Shown here: positions 9,307 through 17,074 of the stretch, in pieces
How positions within the stretch are numbered: position 1 is the first letter of the stretch
Layout: each line of letters begins with the position of its first letter
From: Bacillus canaveralius
Lineage (GTDB): Bacteria > Bacillota > Bacilli > Bacillales > Cytobacillaceae
Assembly: GCF_002860125.1 (NCBI RefSeq)
Contig: NZ_PGVA01000024.1
Span: 202,481-266,480 of the forward strand
Reading direction: 5' to 3'
Length of the DNA: 64,000 nt
Notes under the pieces: model-generated
The model's input: only the letters and a program-made list of their open reading frames with translations
Told to the model about the DNA's origin: nothing
Database searches by the model: none
Made by a program: the position numbers and the translations under genes

Positions 9307-10245
9307 TTAAATGGTTGTGATCGGTCTACTTTGAAGCAAATAAACCTTTCCTAATTTAATAGCCCATTCAACATCTTGTGGTGAACCGAAAAAACGTTCA
9401 AGGGTTATCGCCACTTCATTTAATTTTGACAACTCAATTTCACTTAAGACACGGGCCCGAACCTTTTCTGCAGGTACGGATTGGTGTTTCACTTCCTTTT
9501 CACTGCGAACTACCATTTTTAGTTTAGGTAAAACGCTTACATTTAAGATTTGATTTGATTTTTTATCCACTGTGTATTGATCCGGTGTTACTTCGCCCGA
9601 AACCAGTGCTTCTCCTAAGCCCCAACAGGCCTCTACAACAACCTGTTCGCTTTTAGTTATAGGATTAACAGTAAACATCACACCCGCTTTATCTGCTTCA
9701 ACCAATTTCTGAACAACTACTGCTCCCGCAAGTTGTTCGTGCCTAATACCGTGACGGAGCCGGTATGCTATAGCTCTGTCTGTAAAACAAGAAGCCCAAC
9801 AGTCTTTGACCCTTTGAATTACTTGTTCGGCTGTTACAACTCCTAAGTATGTATCTTGTTGTCCAGCAAAGCTGGCTTCAGGTAAATCTTCTGCAGTAGC
9901 GCTTGAACGGACTGCTACCGGCCCGTTTGAGGGGCATAGTTTCTGATAGGAGACCGTTATCTCGGTTTCTAACTCCTCAGTCAATGTTATCGATTCAATC
10001 GCCGTCCGGATTGTTGATGACACCTTCTCAACTGCAGCTTCATTATGCAAATCAAGACCAGCTAACTCTTTTGCAATGAGTGAGCTAACACCCGCTTCAG
10101 ATAACTCTTTAAGATAAGCTTCAGTAGAAACTACGAATCCCTCTGGGATTGGTAGTCCGGCACAAGCCATACGGGTTAGACTAGCCCCTTTGCCTCCAGT
10201 TAGATACAACTCTTTACCCAATGAATCATTAAGCCAGATAATCAT
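9307..10245 (-). CDS. PEP/pyruvate-binding (ATP-grasp) component of a two-subunit PEP-synthase-like kinase
   Basis: 312 residues matching the PPDK_N nucleotide-binding domain alone: LTGGKGASLTRM near the start, VAVRSSATAEDLPEASFAGQ, VVVQKLVEADKAGVMFTVNP and VYLLQSRPITTI at the very end. It ends where full-length PEP synthase would continue to the phosphohistidine domain, which is encoded at 6873-8567. Together they should transfer the beta-phosphate of ATP through a His to an acceptor. A longer frame opens at 10434, but ATG 10245 has GGAGG ten bases upstream and the extra N-terminus looks like translated operator DNA. It is the first gene downstream of the promoter at 10355-10383. Confidence 0.88.
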   Translation of the reverse strand: MIIWLNDSLGKELYLTGGKGASLTRMACAGLPIPEGFVVSTEAYLKELSEAGVSSLIAKELAGLDLHNEAAVEKVSSTIRTAIESITLTEELETEITVSYQKLCPSNGPVAVRSSATAEDLPEASFAGQQDTYLGVVTAEQVIQRVKDCWASCFTDRAIAYRLRHGIRHEQLAGAVVVQKLVEADKAGVMFTVNPITKSEQVVVEACWGLGEALVSGEVTPDQYTVDKKSNQILNVSVLPKLKMVVRSEKEVKHQSVPAEKVRARVLSEIELSKLNEVAITLERFFGSPQDVEWAIKLGKVYLLQSRPITTI

Positions 10246-10354
10246 AATTATTAATCCTCCAATGTATAAGGGTTTTATAAAAAGAAGTACTATAATCTCG
10301 TCTTTGATCAATAATCGATTATTATAATTTTCTAAATATTTAACCTTTTTTGTA

Positions 10355-10383
10355 ATTATAAGCGCTTTCATTTTACTTGTAAA
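10355..10383 (-). promoter_or_regulatory. SigA-type promoter of the catabolic operon
   Basis: On the minus strand TTTACA (10378-10383) and TATAAT (10355-10360) are separated by exactly 17 bp, a near-consensus SigA promoter about 100 bp upstream of the ATP-grasp gene. It is flanked on both sides by the palindromic operators and overlaps a cre-like element. Confidence 0.7.
10356..10371 (-). promoter_or_regulatory. cre-like CcpA site
   Basis: The minus strand reads ATGAAAGCGCTTATAA inside the promoter, matching the Bacillus cre consensus WTGNNARCGNWWWCAW except at one C position. Overlap with the spacer and -10 would permit catabolite repression of the operon by CcpA. Confidence 0.5.
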
Positions 10384-10509
10384 CCACAAAATAAAAAATA
10401 ATCGATTATTTTTTATTAAAAATCGATTATACATTTTAAATCTATAAAATTATTAGTAGCGTGAGTATAAAACTCTTCTTTACTCCTCCCCAAAAGTAAA
10501 TTTTCAAAA

Positions 10510-11139
10510 TTAGTCGCTTGTATTGCTTGTTAATTTAATTAAATAATCTCGGGCGATATCTAAATCATTTTGTGTATCAATATCCAAATTCCATTCCATC
10601 GTAGAAAACTCAACAGTTTCCACTTGTTCACTATGGGACTCAATAATGTCTCTAGCTCCTCTATCTCCCTTAATAGCAAACAAAGCTGGAAAAATGCTTC
10701 GATCAAAAAGTACTGGGTGTCCTTTCTTTCCCTTATAAGAGGGGCGAACGATACGGACTCCTCTTTTATATTGCTCTTTGTAAGTCCGAATTAACTTGTC
10801 AACCACTGAGGCTGGAATGAATGGTTGGTCTCCTAAAAACACCAATACTGCATTTATATCATTACCTAATATTAATAATCCTTTTTTCAATGACGTTGAC
10901 ATACCCTGGCTTGATTCATTATTTTCAAGGTAAGTGACATTTAATTCATTAATAGCATTCAGCATATGCTCAGAACTTTTACTATTTCCGACTAGTAAAA
11001 TCGGGTTTAATTTTAATTGAGATGCCAATTCAACTGGGTAAATAAATAGAGGCTTATTTGCCAACAGCTGAAATTGCTTCAACTTTCCAAACCTAGTTGC
11101 TTGTCCAGCAGCTAAAATTATTGCACCAATTCCATCCAT
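10510..11139 (-). CDS. MocA/PucB-like molybdenum cofactor nucleotidyltransferase
   Basis: About 209 residues of the NTP-transferase fold. The pyrophosphorylase loop AIILAAGQATRFGKLKQF lies near residues 5-22 and LGDQPFIPASVV carries the metal-binding Asp. MocA adds CMP to molybdopterin for xanthine-dehydrogenase-family enzymes, so its presence beside the hydroxylase operon fits well. ATG 11139 has AAAGG upstream and starts immediately before the conserved domain; the ATG at 11187 has no ribosome binding site. A related MobA or glycosyl-nucleotide transferase is less likely given the neighbours. Confidence 0.85.
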   Translation of the reverse strand: MDGIGAIILAAGQATRFGKLKQFQLLANKPLFIYPVELASQLKLNPILLVGNSKSSEHMLNAINELNVTYLENNESSQGMSTSLKKGLLILGNDINAVLVFLGDQPFIPASVVDKLIRTYKEQYKRGVRIVRPSYKGKKGHPVLFDRSIFPALFAIKGDRGARDIIESHSEQVETVEFSTMEWNLDIDTQNDLDIARDYLIKLTSNTSD

Positions 11140-11262
11140 AATAGTCGCCTTTCTGAGATTTGAATTGTATTCTCTTAAACACTTCAATCTTTACTTATTC
11201 GGCAAAAAGTCAAACCACTTATTTAACTTTAATTGCAATTTAGGATATCAAGGAATTATAAC

Positions 11263-11694
11263 TTATCTTATAAAGAGATATACAGAAGCAAATAAAAATA
11301 TCATCGCTACTAGTTTTTTATAATTAAAAGGAATTTGCATACCTCCTAAAAGACCATAATGGTCAATGATAACCCCAACTATGATCTGGCCAGCAATTAC
11401 TGCGATAATCGTTGTAGCAACCCCAATCTTTGGTACTACTAGAACCATGGAAGAAACATATAAAGCACCTAACAAGCCACCTATCAATTGCCATTTTGGT
11501 ACTGTTGCAATCGCTGATAAATTACCTTTACCAAAAAAAATTATTATTAAAAATAACGCAAGTGCTCCGGTGGCAAATGATATAAATGCGCCTTCGAAGA
11601 CACCAACCTTTCTTCCCAGACCACCATTTATTTTGTCTTGAAAAGCGATTGCAATGCCACCTAAAAAAGCAAGCAACGGAAAAATCATATTCAC
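11263..11694 (-). CDS. DMT family (YdcZ-like) membrane transporter
   Basis: 143 residues with about five hydrophobic segments and no soluble domain; FPLLAFLGGIAIAFQDKINGGLGRKVG and VVPKIGVATTIIAVIAGQIIVGVIID are typical of the DUF606/YdcZ family, small drug/metabolite-transporter relatives. GTG 11694 is the likely start, with AGGATGG upstream. Position at the head of the cluster suggests uptake of the substrate or efflux of a pathway product. It is separated from the cofactor gene by 123 bp, so it may have its own promoter. Confidence 0.82.
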   Translation of the reverse strand: MNMIFPLLAFLGGIAIAFQDKINGGLGRKVGVFEGAFISFATGALALFLIIIFFGKGNLSAIATVPKWQLIGGLLGALYVSSMVLVVPKIGVATTIIAVIAGQIIVGVIIDHYGLLGGMQIPFNYKKLVAMIFLFASVYLFIR

Positions 11695-12014
11695 TTATTA
11701 GACCATCCTATCTAGTGAAATTTTTTTATCATTAAAAATTAACATATAAGTGATTCTCGAATACAGTTTAGACATAAAATTTTTATAATAATCTTGGCTC
11801 TTATAAATGCAATATTAAGTATTTTATTATTCAGTATATTCAATATAGTTCATATGTGATAATCTTGTCTAATAGTTCTTCGGACTTTAATGTTTATCTA
11901 ATATATCCCTTAGTATAAAGATATAAAGTTTTCTAGAGTTACCCCCTCCCACTCCATTTCGTTGTCCGCTATTCGTTCATTTATCGATTTCGTAGTTCGC
12001 CCGCACTCTGTATA
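11695..12014. other. AT-rich intergenic region, 11.7-12.0 kb
   Basis: No convincing gene on either strand. The segment is very AT-rich up to about 11935 and then GC-richer next to the ABC permease end. It probably holds the promoter of the YdcZ-like gene; I cannot define the elements. Confidence 0.4.
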
Positions 12015-12806
12015 CTACGATCCCGTCGACCGATAATGCCTGACTCCAATCTGCCACAACCGCAAACAAGGAAGTATAAATGCGACTCCTGCCAACGGTG
12101 AAATCATGTAAAGTACAGCATTACCCTCGGTTTTATCAAGAATGTACATTAGCGGTAAGTAGTTGACACATCCGAAGGGGATAACAAAGGTAAAAAAGTG
12201 TGTAACCCATTTTTGATAGATGTTTAAAGGATATTGAGCCATCTCCCTGCCGCCATCTATAAAAATGTTGGCCACTTCCACACCTTGAATCGTCCAAAAA
12301 CACATAGTTGCGGCCAACATAAAGATTCCAGTAAATATTACAACCCCACTCGTGACCATCAGCAAAAGAGTAACTGCCTTCATTACAGTCCATACAATGG
12401 AAAGATTGCTTATAGCCCAGATCAAAACCAAGATGCTTTGGAACAGCCTTCCAAATTTGCTGAATTCGAATTTTGAGCCAAGCACTTGAATAATCGTGCT
12501 TCTCGGTCGCACGAGCAGCCTGTCAAATTCACCTTTCCCGACGAGAGTTGAGAACGTATCAAAGCCTCTAGCAAAGCATTCACTAATCGCAAATGCCATA
12601 TGGATGACAGCAAAACAGAGCGCAACCTCAAAGAAATCCCATCCTTTGATTTCCCCGAAACGTTCAAACAGGAAATAAAGACCCGCAATCATCGCAAACG
12701 GAATAAAGAACTGGCCGACAGTTAATAGCCAAAAGGAAGAGCGATATTGCATTTGTGACTTAAATAGAATGAGAACATATTTAAAATAAATCCTCAATTC
12801 CATCAT
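12015..12806 (-). CDS. ABC-2 family permease (DUF990 type)
   Basis: 263 residues, six predicted membrane segments, ABC-2 type permease of the DUF990 family (KSQMQYRSSFWLLTVGQFF; ECFARGFDTFSTLVGKGEFD; GREMAQYPLNIYQKWVTHF). Such permeases normally work as a pair with a second DUF990 permease and an ATPase encoded upstream. Its ATG overlaps the TGA of the fusion gene (ATGA). AGGGAGG sits very close, so TTG 12797 is an alternative start. The ATPase and first permease are reduced to a short fusion, so this permease is probably orphaned. Confidence 0.85.
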   Translation of the reverse strand: MMELRIYFKYVLILFKSQMQYRSSFWLLTVGQFFIPFAMIAGLYFLFERFGEIKGWDFFEVALCFAVIHMAFAISECFARGFDTFSTLVGKGEFDRLLVRPRSTIIQVLGSKFEFSKFGRLFQSILVLIWAISNLSIVWTVMKAVTLLLMVTSGVVIFTGIFMLAATMCFWTIQGVEVANIFIDGGREMAQYPLNIYQKWVTHFFTFVIPFGCVNYLPLMYILDKTEGNAVLYMISPLAGVAFILPCLRLWQIGVRHYRSTGS

Positions 12807-13186
12807 CCTCCCTGTACGACGAGTTTTCGCAATGCTTTGTCCATTGCAATTTTCCCCAGCCCAATGAGGATTGCGAGCCAGGCAGTCTGCACGATGATTT
12901 GTTCAATCGCCTCATGAGCAGGAATATGCCCGGAGTAAACCCGGATACTGCACGTTCCACTGTCAGGTACCAAAATAGCGCTCATTACTTTGATCGTAGT
13001 CGATTTCCCGGCGCCATTCGGACCGATATACCCTACAATCTCCCCCGGCTTAATGGAGAAAGAAATATCTTTGAGTGCTTCTGCCGTTGTATATTCACGA
13101 TAAAAAAGGGATTTTGCCGCTTCCCTTAGCCCAACTGAACGTTTCGGCACCTTGAAAAATTTGCTTAAAGCTTCAATAGATATCAT
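12803..13186 (-). pseudogene. ABC ATPase N-terminus fused to the tail of a missing permease
   Basis: 127 codons. Residues 1 to about 82 are a normal ABC ATPase start (LSKFFKVPK; YIGPNGAGKSTTIKVM Walker A), then the sequence switches to about 45 residues resembling a DUF990 permease C-terminus (IVQTAWLAILIGLGKIAMDKALRKLVVQGG). The signature motif, Walker B and H-loop are absent. An in-frame deletion of about 1.5 kb from an ATPase-permease-permease operon explains this. The fusion cannot hydrolyse ATP normally, so I call it a pseudogene although the frame is open. Confidence 0.85.
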
Positions 13187-13324
13187 CCGTTTCGCCTCCT
13201 CTTTTTTACTGGCAGAAAAAAGATAATATCACCAAAGATATTGCATGTCAATAACTATTCTGAATTCTCAGTCAAGTTTATCATTCAACTTTCAGTTATG
13301 CTGTACGCTCCAATGGATGTTAAA

Positions 13325-13357
13325 AAGTGGTTAAGAGACTGTTGCTCTTAACCACTT
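13325..13357 (-). terminator. Intrinsic terminator after tatD-like gene
   Basis: A perfect 13-bp inverted repeat (AAGTGGTTAAGAG / CTCTTAACCACTT) with a 7-base loop begins three bases after the TatD gene's stop and is followed on the minus strand by a T-rich run. Confidence 0.85.
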
Positions 13358-13359
13358 GC

Positions 13360-14139
13360 TTAGAATGCCAATGAGTAAAACTTTAATGTATTAATATATA
13401 ACCGTCGATACACATCTGGTTCCGGGAGGTTTTTGATTTGTGCGATGATTTTTATGGACGCATGAATCATATTCGGATGAGTTTTTATTCCTTGAAACGG
13501 TCCTTCGAATGGCCATGGCCCGTCCGTTTCTACCATCAACTGGCCAAGTGGAAAGTCCGATACCATCGACTGGATCTCCTTCTCATAAACGATATCAGGT
13601 GTGATGGAAATATAATAGCCGTTTTCCGCGATTCTGCGTAATGTCTTTGCATCTCCTTTGAACCAATGAAAATGTGCTTTAACGATCGAATGCTTTTCAA
13701 GAAGGCCGCAGACAATCGAGGCATCATCATAAACAGCATGAAGGATGATCGGCTTTCCCCATCGTTTTGCATGGATGACGAATGTTTCCAGCAATTCGAT
13801 ATATTGCTGGAGCGGAAATTCACCTTGCTTGTCTTTCTTTCTCCGATAAAACGGCAGACCTACCTCTCCGACCGCAACCATAGTATTCCTGTGTTTTTCC
13901 ATCCATTCCAGCAGATCGGCAAGTTCACGGCCGGTTGGCAAAGCCTGCTCGGGATGATAACCAAATGCCGGCAAAATTCTCGAATCTCTGAAAGAAAGCT
14001 CCAGATTTCGTTTGCAGGATTGCAAATTCATACTCACGGATATAACCTTGTCAATTGAATTGCCATCCAGGAAAAACTTTTCGATCTCATCATCGGAATA
14101 TTGATCAAGATGGATATGAGCATCTATTATCTTATTCAT
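13360..14139 (-). CDS. TatD family metal-dependent hydrolase
   Basis: 259 residues, the normal length. Metal ligands of the family are visible: DAHIHLD (HxH) at about 6-12, VAVGEVGLP with the bridging Glu near 100, ILHAVYDD near 135, AHFHWF near 161 and VETDGPW with the Asp near 208. TatD enzymes are cytoplasmic metal-dependent nucleases/phosphoesterases of the amidohydrolase superfamily; QatD-type defence roles also exist but the usual partners are absent here. It stands alone with a strong terminator. Confidence 0.9.
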   Translation of the reverse strand: MNKIIDAHIHLDQYSDDEIEKFFLDGNSIDKVISVSMNLQSCKRNLELSFRDSRILPAFGYHPEQALPTGRELADLLEWMEKHRNTMVAVGEVGLPFYRRKKDKQGEFPLQQYIELLETFVIHAKRWGKPIILHAVYDDASIVCGLLEKHSIVKAHFHWFKGDAKTLRRIAENGYYISITPDIVYEKEIQSMVSDFPLGQLMVETDGPWPFEGPFQGIKTHPNMIHASIKIIAQIKNLPEPDVYRRLYINTLKFYSLAF

Positions 14140-14294
14140 GATTGCCTCTCCCGCACTTTTTTTTAGATTGTTTAATGTTTTCTACTAAACACAAAAATCA
14201 CCTTTTTTAATACTATATTCTTATTGAACCTGAACATCTAGATTAATAACAAAAAAAACACCAGTGTTGGCAGCTTAGCACCCGGCAGTTAATT

Positions 14295-14714
14295 TCATTT
14301 TTTAATGATATTACCGTCCAACAAATCCTTCAGTGTTGTATGATCCAATAAATCTGCAACAGTATCCCTGACAAGTGCCCATAAAGGTTTTAATAAGCAG
14401 CCTTCTTCTAGTGGACAGCTTTCATATGATGTAATACTCACGCACCCCATCGGCGCTAGCGGTCCCTCCAGGTTCCGAATGACTTCTCCAATGATGATGT
14501 CACGGGGGCTTCTACTTAATTTATATCCTCCATTCACACCTCTTTTGCTTTGAACGTATCCATTTCTTTTTAATTGCAAAAGAAGTTGTTCTAAATAATT
14601 AATTGGAACCAGGGTCTTTTCGGATATCTCTCCAATAGATGTTAGTTGATTTTTATTGCTGCCTAAACATATAAGTGCACGTAATGCATATTCTCCTCTA
14701 CTAGAAATTTTCAT
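14295..14714 (-). CDS. Rrf2 family transcriptional regulator
   Basis: 139 residues. MKISSRGEYALRALICLG, the helix-turn-helix around LVPINYLEQLLLQLKRNGYV and the wing SKRGVNGGYKLSRSP mark an Rrf2 protein. Three cysteines (GCVSITSYESCPLEEGC, C-x8-C-x5-C) resemble the iron-sulfur ligands of IscR/NsrR rather than CymR, which lacks them. ATG 14714 follows AGGAGAGG; the frame from 14759 adds an unrelated N-terminus. It is divergent from a TauE/SafE exporter and likely controls it. A decayed second copy sits at 38.8-39.1 kb. Confidence 0.92.
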   Translation of the reverse strand: MKISSRGEYALRALICLGSNKNQLTSIGEISEKTLVPINYLEQLLLQLKRNGYVQSKRGVNGGYKLSRSPRDIIIGEVIRNLEGPLAPMGCVSITSYESCPLEEGCLLKPLWALVRDTVADLLDHTTLKDLLDGNIIKK

Positions 14715-14890
14715 AAAACGCCTCTCCTTTAGGTATTTGCCCATTTTCAACCTAGACAAGAACCCAATAGTACGTCCTGCTCATATTGTAGGATATAAAC
14801 TTGATTAGATTAGTCAACAATGACAAATTTATTGATTGTAGTTCCCTATAACAAGTCTATTCAGGAAATTTTGAAAAAGGAGAGGTTTTT

Positions 14891-15763
14891 TTGCGAAGGT
14901 TAATCGTTCTTGCTTTGATCGGCTTAGCAGCACAGTTGGTGGATGGTTCATTGGGTATGGCATATGGAGTTACTTCCACCTCATTATTGCTTATGTTTGG
15001 TATTGCACCAGCTGTTGCATCTGCTTCCGTTCATATGGCAGAAGTTGTAACTACTGCTGCTTCGGGTGTATCGCATATTCGATTTGGTAATGTAGATAAA
15101 CAAGTTGTCCTCAAATTAATCATACCTGGTTCTATTGGGGCTTTTATAGGTGCTTATTTTTTAGGCAGCATTCCTGGTGACATAGTTAAACCATATGTTT
15201 CGTTTTTCTTATTGCTATTGGGTGTCTATGTAATATATCGTTTCCTGTTCAAGTTCAATCCTTCCAGTCAAATTGCCAAAACAAACATGGGGAAAAAACA
15301 CTTTGTACCACTCGGGTTTATTGCAGGCTTTTTTGACGCTACTGGTGGTGGAGGATGGGGGCCAATTGCAACACCTGTACTGCTAACCAGCGGCAAAATG
15401 GAACCGAGGAAAGTAATTGGTTCAGTCGATACAAGTGAATTCGCAATTGCCGTATCTTCTACTCTAGGTTTTCTTATTACTCTAGGATGGACGCAGATTC
15501 ATCTTCAATGGGTAGTTGCATTAATGATCGGGGGTATTATCGCAGCTCCGATTGCAGCTTGGTTGGTCAAAATCATACCGACTAACCTATTGGGAACGCT
15601 CGTCGGTGGTATTATTATTTTGACGAATATCAGGACTTTACTGGGAGCATTAGACGTATCTTATACGACAAGTCTTTACACATATTCAGTGCTTGCAACC
15701 CTTTGGCTCGCTGCTGTGGTGAATGTAATTTGGAAACAAAGAAAGGCTATAACAATCAGTTAG
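14891..15763 (+). CDS. TauE/SafE family sulfite/sulfonate exporter
   Basis: 290 residues with about eight membrane helices: LVDGSLGMAYGVTSTSLLL near 17 and the internally related FFDATGGGGWGPIATPVLL near 150 are the paired signature loops of TauE/SafE transporters. It should move sulfite, sulfonates or related anions across the membrane. The start is TTG 14891 with AAAGGAGAGG upstream. It is divergent from the Rrf2 gene across 176 bp, so both probably share a regulated control region. A terminator follows directly. Confidence 0.9.
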   Translation: MRRLIVLALIGLAAQLVDGSLGMAYGVTSTSLLLMFGIAPAVASASVHMAEVVTTAASGVSHIRFGNVDKQVVLKLIIPGSIGAFIGAYFLGSIPGDIVKPYVSFFLLLLGVYVIYRFLFKFNPSSQIAKTNMGKKHFVPLGFIAGFFDATGGGGWGPIATPVLLTSGKMEPRKVIGSVDTSEFAIAVSSTLGFLITLGWTQIHLQWVVALMIGGIIAAPIAAWLVKIIPTNLLGTLVGGIIILTNIRTLLGALDVSYTTSLYTYSVLATLWLAAVVNVIWKQRKAITIS

Positions 15764-15776
15764 CAGAGTAAACGAG

Positions 15777-15815
15777 GAAACCCACAAAGAGTATTTCAAA
15801 CTCTTTGTGGGTTTC
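15777..15815 (+). terminator. Intrinsic terminator after tauE-like gene
   Basis: GAAACCCACAAAGAGT and ACTCTTTGTGGGTTTC form a long near-perfect stem with a short loop 13 bp after the stop codon; the U-run is contained within the stem end. Confidence 0.8.
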
Positions 15816-16015
15816 ATGTACTTATCATAGATAATATTGATCTTCTTTGTACTATTCTGCCTTTAACGACAAAAGAAAAAGCTAAGTACCTATTAACATT
15901 TCATAGTTCATAGAAGAAAACTTGGCTTTCAGCAAGGGAAATCAGGCGTCTCTATGTCAACAGATGGGTATAAATGCATTGTTTCAACAGAGACTATCTC
16001 CAGGAGGTTGACATC

Positions 16016-16180
16016 ATGACAGAAGAAAAAGGACAAAACAAAGGTAAGAAAAAGGATAAAAATGTAAAAAACGGGAGTTTATTACCGAAAAGAATCAGCG
16101 AAAAAAATACGGATCCTTTTTTGATTGAAGGGAAGGGGGATCCGAACCTTTCACCAGATGCCGGCAGACCGCTCATTTAG
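16016..16180 (+). CDS. Small lysine-rich hypothetical protein
   Basis: 54 residues, MTEEKGQNKGKKKDKNVKNG at the start, strongly charged and without membrane segment. AGGAGG lies nine bases before ATG 16016, which makes it a credible small gene; a longer frame from 15974 has no ribosome binding site. No family recognised. The C-terminal FLIEGKGDPNLSPDAGRP is proline/glycine-rich and looks unstructured. Confidence 0.6.
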   Translation: MTEEKGQNKGKKKDKNVKNGSLLPKRISEKNTDPFLIEGKGDPNLSPDAGRPLI

Positions 16181-16281
16181 TGAAGGCAAAAAGTGCTTGA
16201 TAAATGAAGTTAAGAAGTTAATTGGAGAGAATCTGTTTATAAATCTTATGATACTTCGCAAGGCTAATTTAGCATAAAATA

Positions 16282-16466
16282 AATAAAAGGAACCGTCGCA
16301 AATATCGAAGAAGGCACTAAAGACACCAGCAAAAGTGTAGAAACCGTTGCGGCAGCTACTCAGGAAGTTGGCCGGCAGCGAAGAAATCATTAACTCCTCC
16401 AAGCATTTAAGTGATCTGGCAGAAAAATTACAAGAGGTAATTAAAGGGTTTAAATTGAACCTTTAA
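16282..16466 (+). pseudogene. Methyl-accepting chemotaxis protein C-terminal remnant
   Basis: Two adjacent reading frames spell the tail of an MCP signalling domain: VANIEEGTKDTSKSVETVAA and ATQEVGRQ in one frame, then, after a frameshift near 16378, SEEIINSSKHLSDLAEKLQE followed by VIKGFKLNL and a stop at 16464-16466. The rest of the receptor is missing. It has no start or ribosome binding site and is a relic. Confidence 0.75.
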
Positions 16467-16480
16467 ATTTTATAGCGAAC

Positions 16481-16520
16481 TTAATAAAAGGGACATCCAA
16501 ATGGAAGTCCCTTTTATTAA
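16481..16520. terminator. Bidirectional-type terminator
   Basis: TTAATAAAAGGGAC and GTCCCTTTTATTAA form a perfect 14-bp stem with a 12-base loop. It starts 15 bp after the stop of the MCP remnant and is presumably the original receptor gene's terminator. Confidence 0.85.
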
Positions 16521-16714
16521 TGATCAACCATAATTGCACGACTGCATAGACTATATTCATTTTCAAAATAACATTGTTTCTTTTTGATAAACTTGCCCCG
16601 CTAGCCAATCCATTAGAAATGAACTGAATCGGATGTTTCTTGACGAAGTAATAAAAGCAAAGAAACATGGAAAACTTAATCTAGTATTGGCAATCCAACA
16701 GAGGAGTGTTTTGC

Positions 16715-16990
16715 ATGTGGGTAATTAAAACCGAGCATAAAAGAGACCATGGCGGTACCGCTGCGCTTGAACTGGAAAGCGAAGACGGCAAATGGGATGT
16801 GAATGCCAGGTGGGATGGCTGTATGGAAATTCATGTGTATTCGATCACAGAGGAAAATCGTGAACTTAAAGACACTTTCCACACTTGTGATTTAAACGGT
16901 TTTATCGACAAGCTTCAATCACTAAATGGCGTATTATCAGAGTTTTTTGGTGACGAGGAAAGCTATTGGGAATCCATGCGACAATCGTAG
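16715..16990 (+). CDS. Conserved hypothetical protein, 91 aa
   Basis: Starts MWVIKTEHKRDHGGTAALEL. GAGGAG lies eight bases before ATG 16715, so I prefer it to the GTG at 16706. Soluble, acidic C-terminus (SEFFGDEESYWESMRQS), no signal peptide or known motif. The strand-rich N-terminal half and helical C-terminal half resemble small single-domain proteins found singly in Bacillus genomes. No function can be assigned. Confidence 0.65.
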   Translation: MWVIKTEHKRDHGGTAALELESEDGKWDVNARWDGCMEIHVYSITEENRELKDTFHTCDLNGFIDKLQSLNGVLSEFFGDEESYWESMRQS

Positions 16991-17074
16991 AGCAATTCAT
17001 CTCGCTTAACATTAGCTGGCACCGGCATGGCCGGGGGGGGACAAACATCTGAGCAGATTGAGAGGCGAACATAA

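Larger units (their letters stand above)
10310..10430. promoter_or_regulatory. Array of AATAATCGATTATT palindromes (likely FCD-regulator operators)
   Basis: A perfect 14-bp palindrome AATAATCGATTATT occurs at 10310-10323 and again, identically, at 10397-10410. A partial copy with the same AATCGATT core is at 10417-10430, centred 21 bp from the second. One full site lies downstream of the promoter and the other two upstream of its -35, an arrangement suited to repression by a dimeric regulator with looping. Assignment to the GntR/FCD protein at 8638-9291 is inferred. Confidence 0.6.

Noticed and set aside
16450..16668. 72-codon minus-strand frame over the terminator at 16481-16520
   Set aside because: It reads through a perfect terminator stem and has no ribosome binding site.
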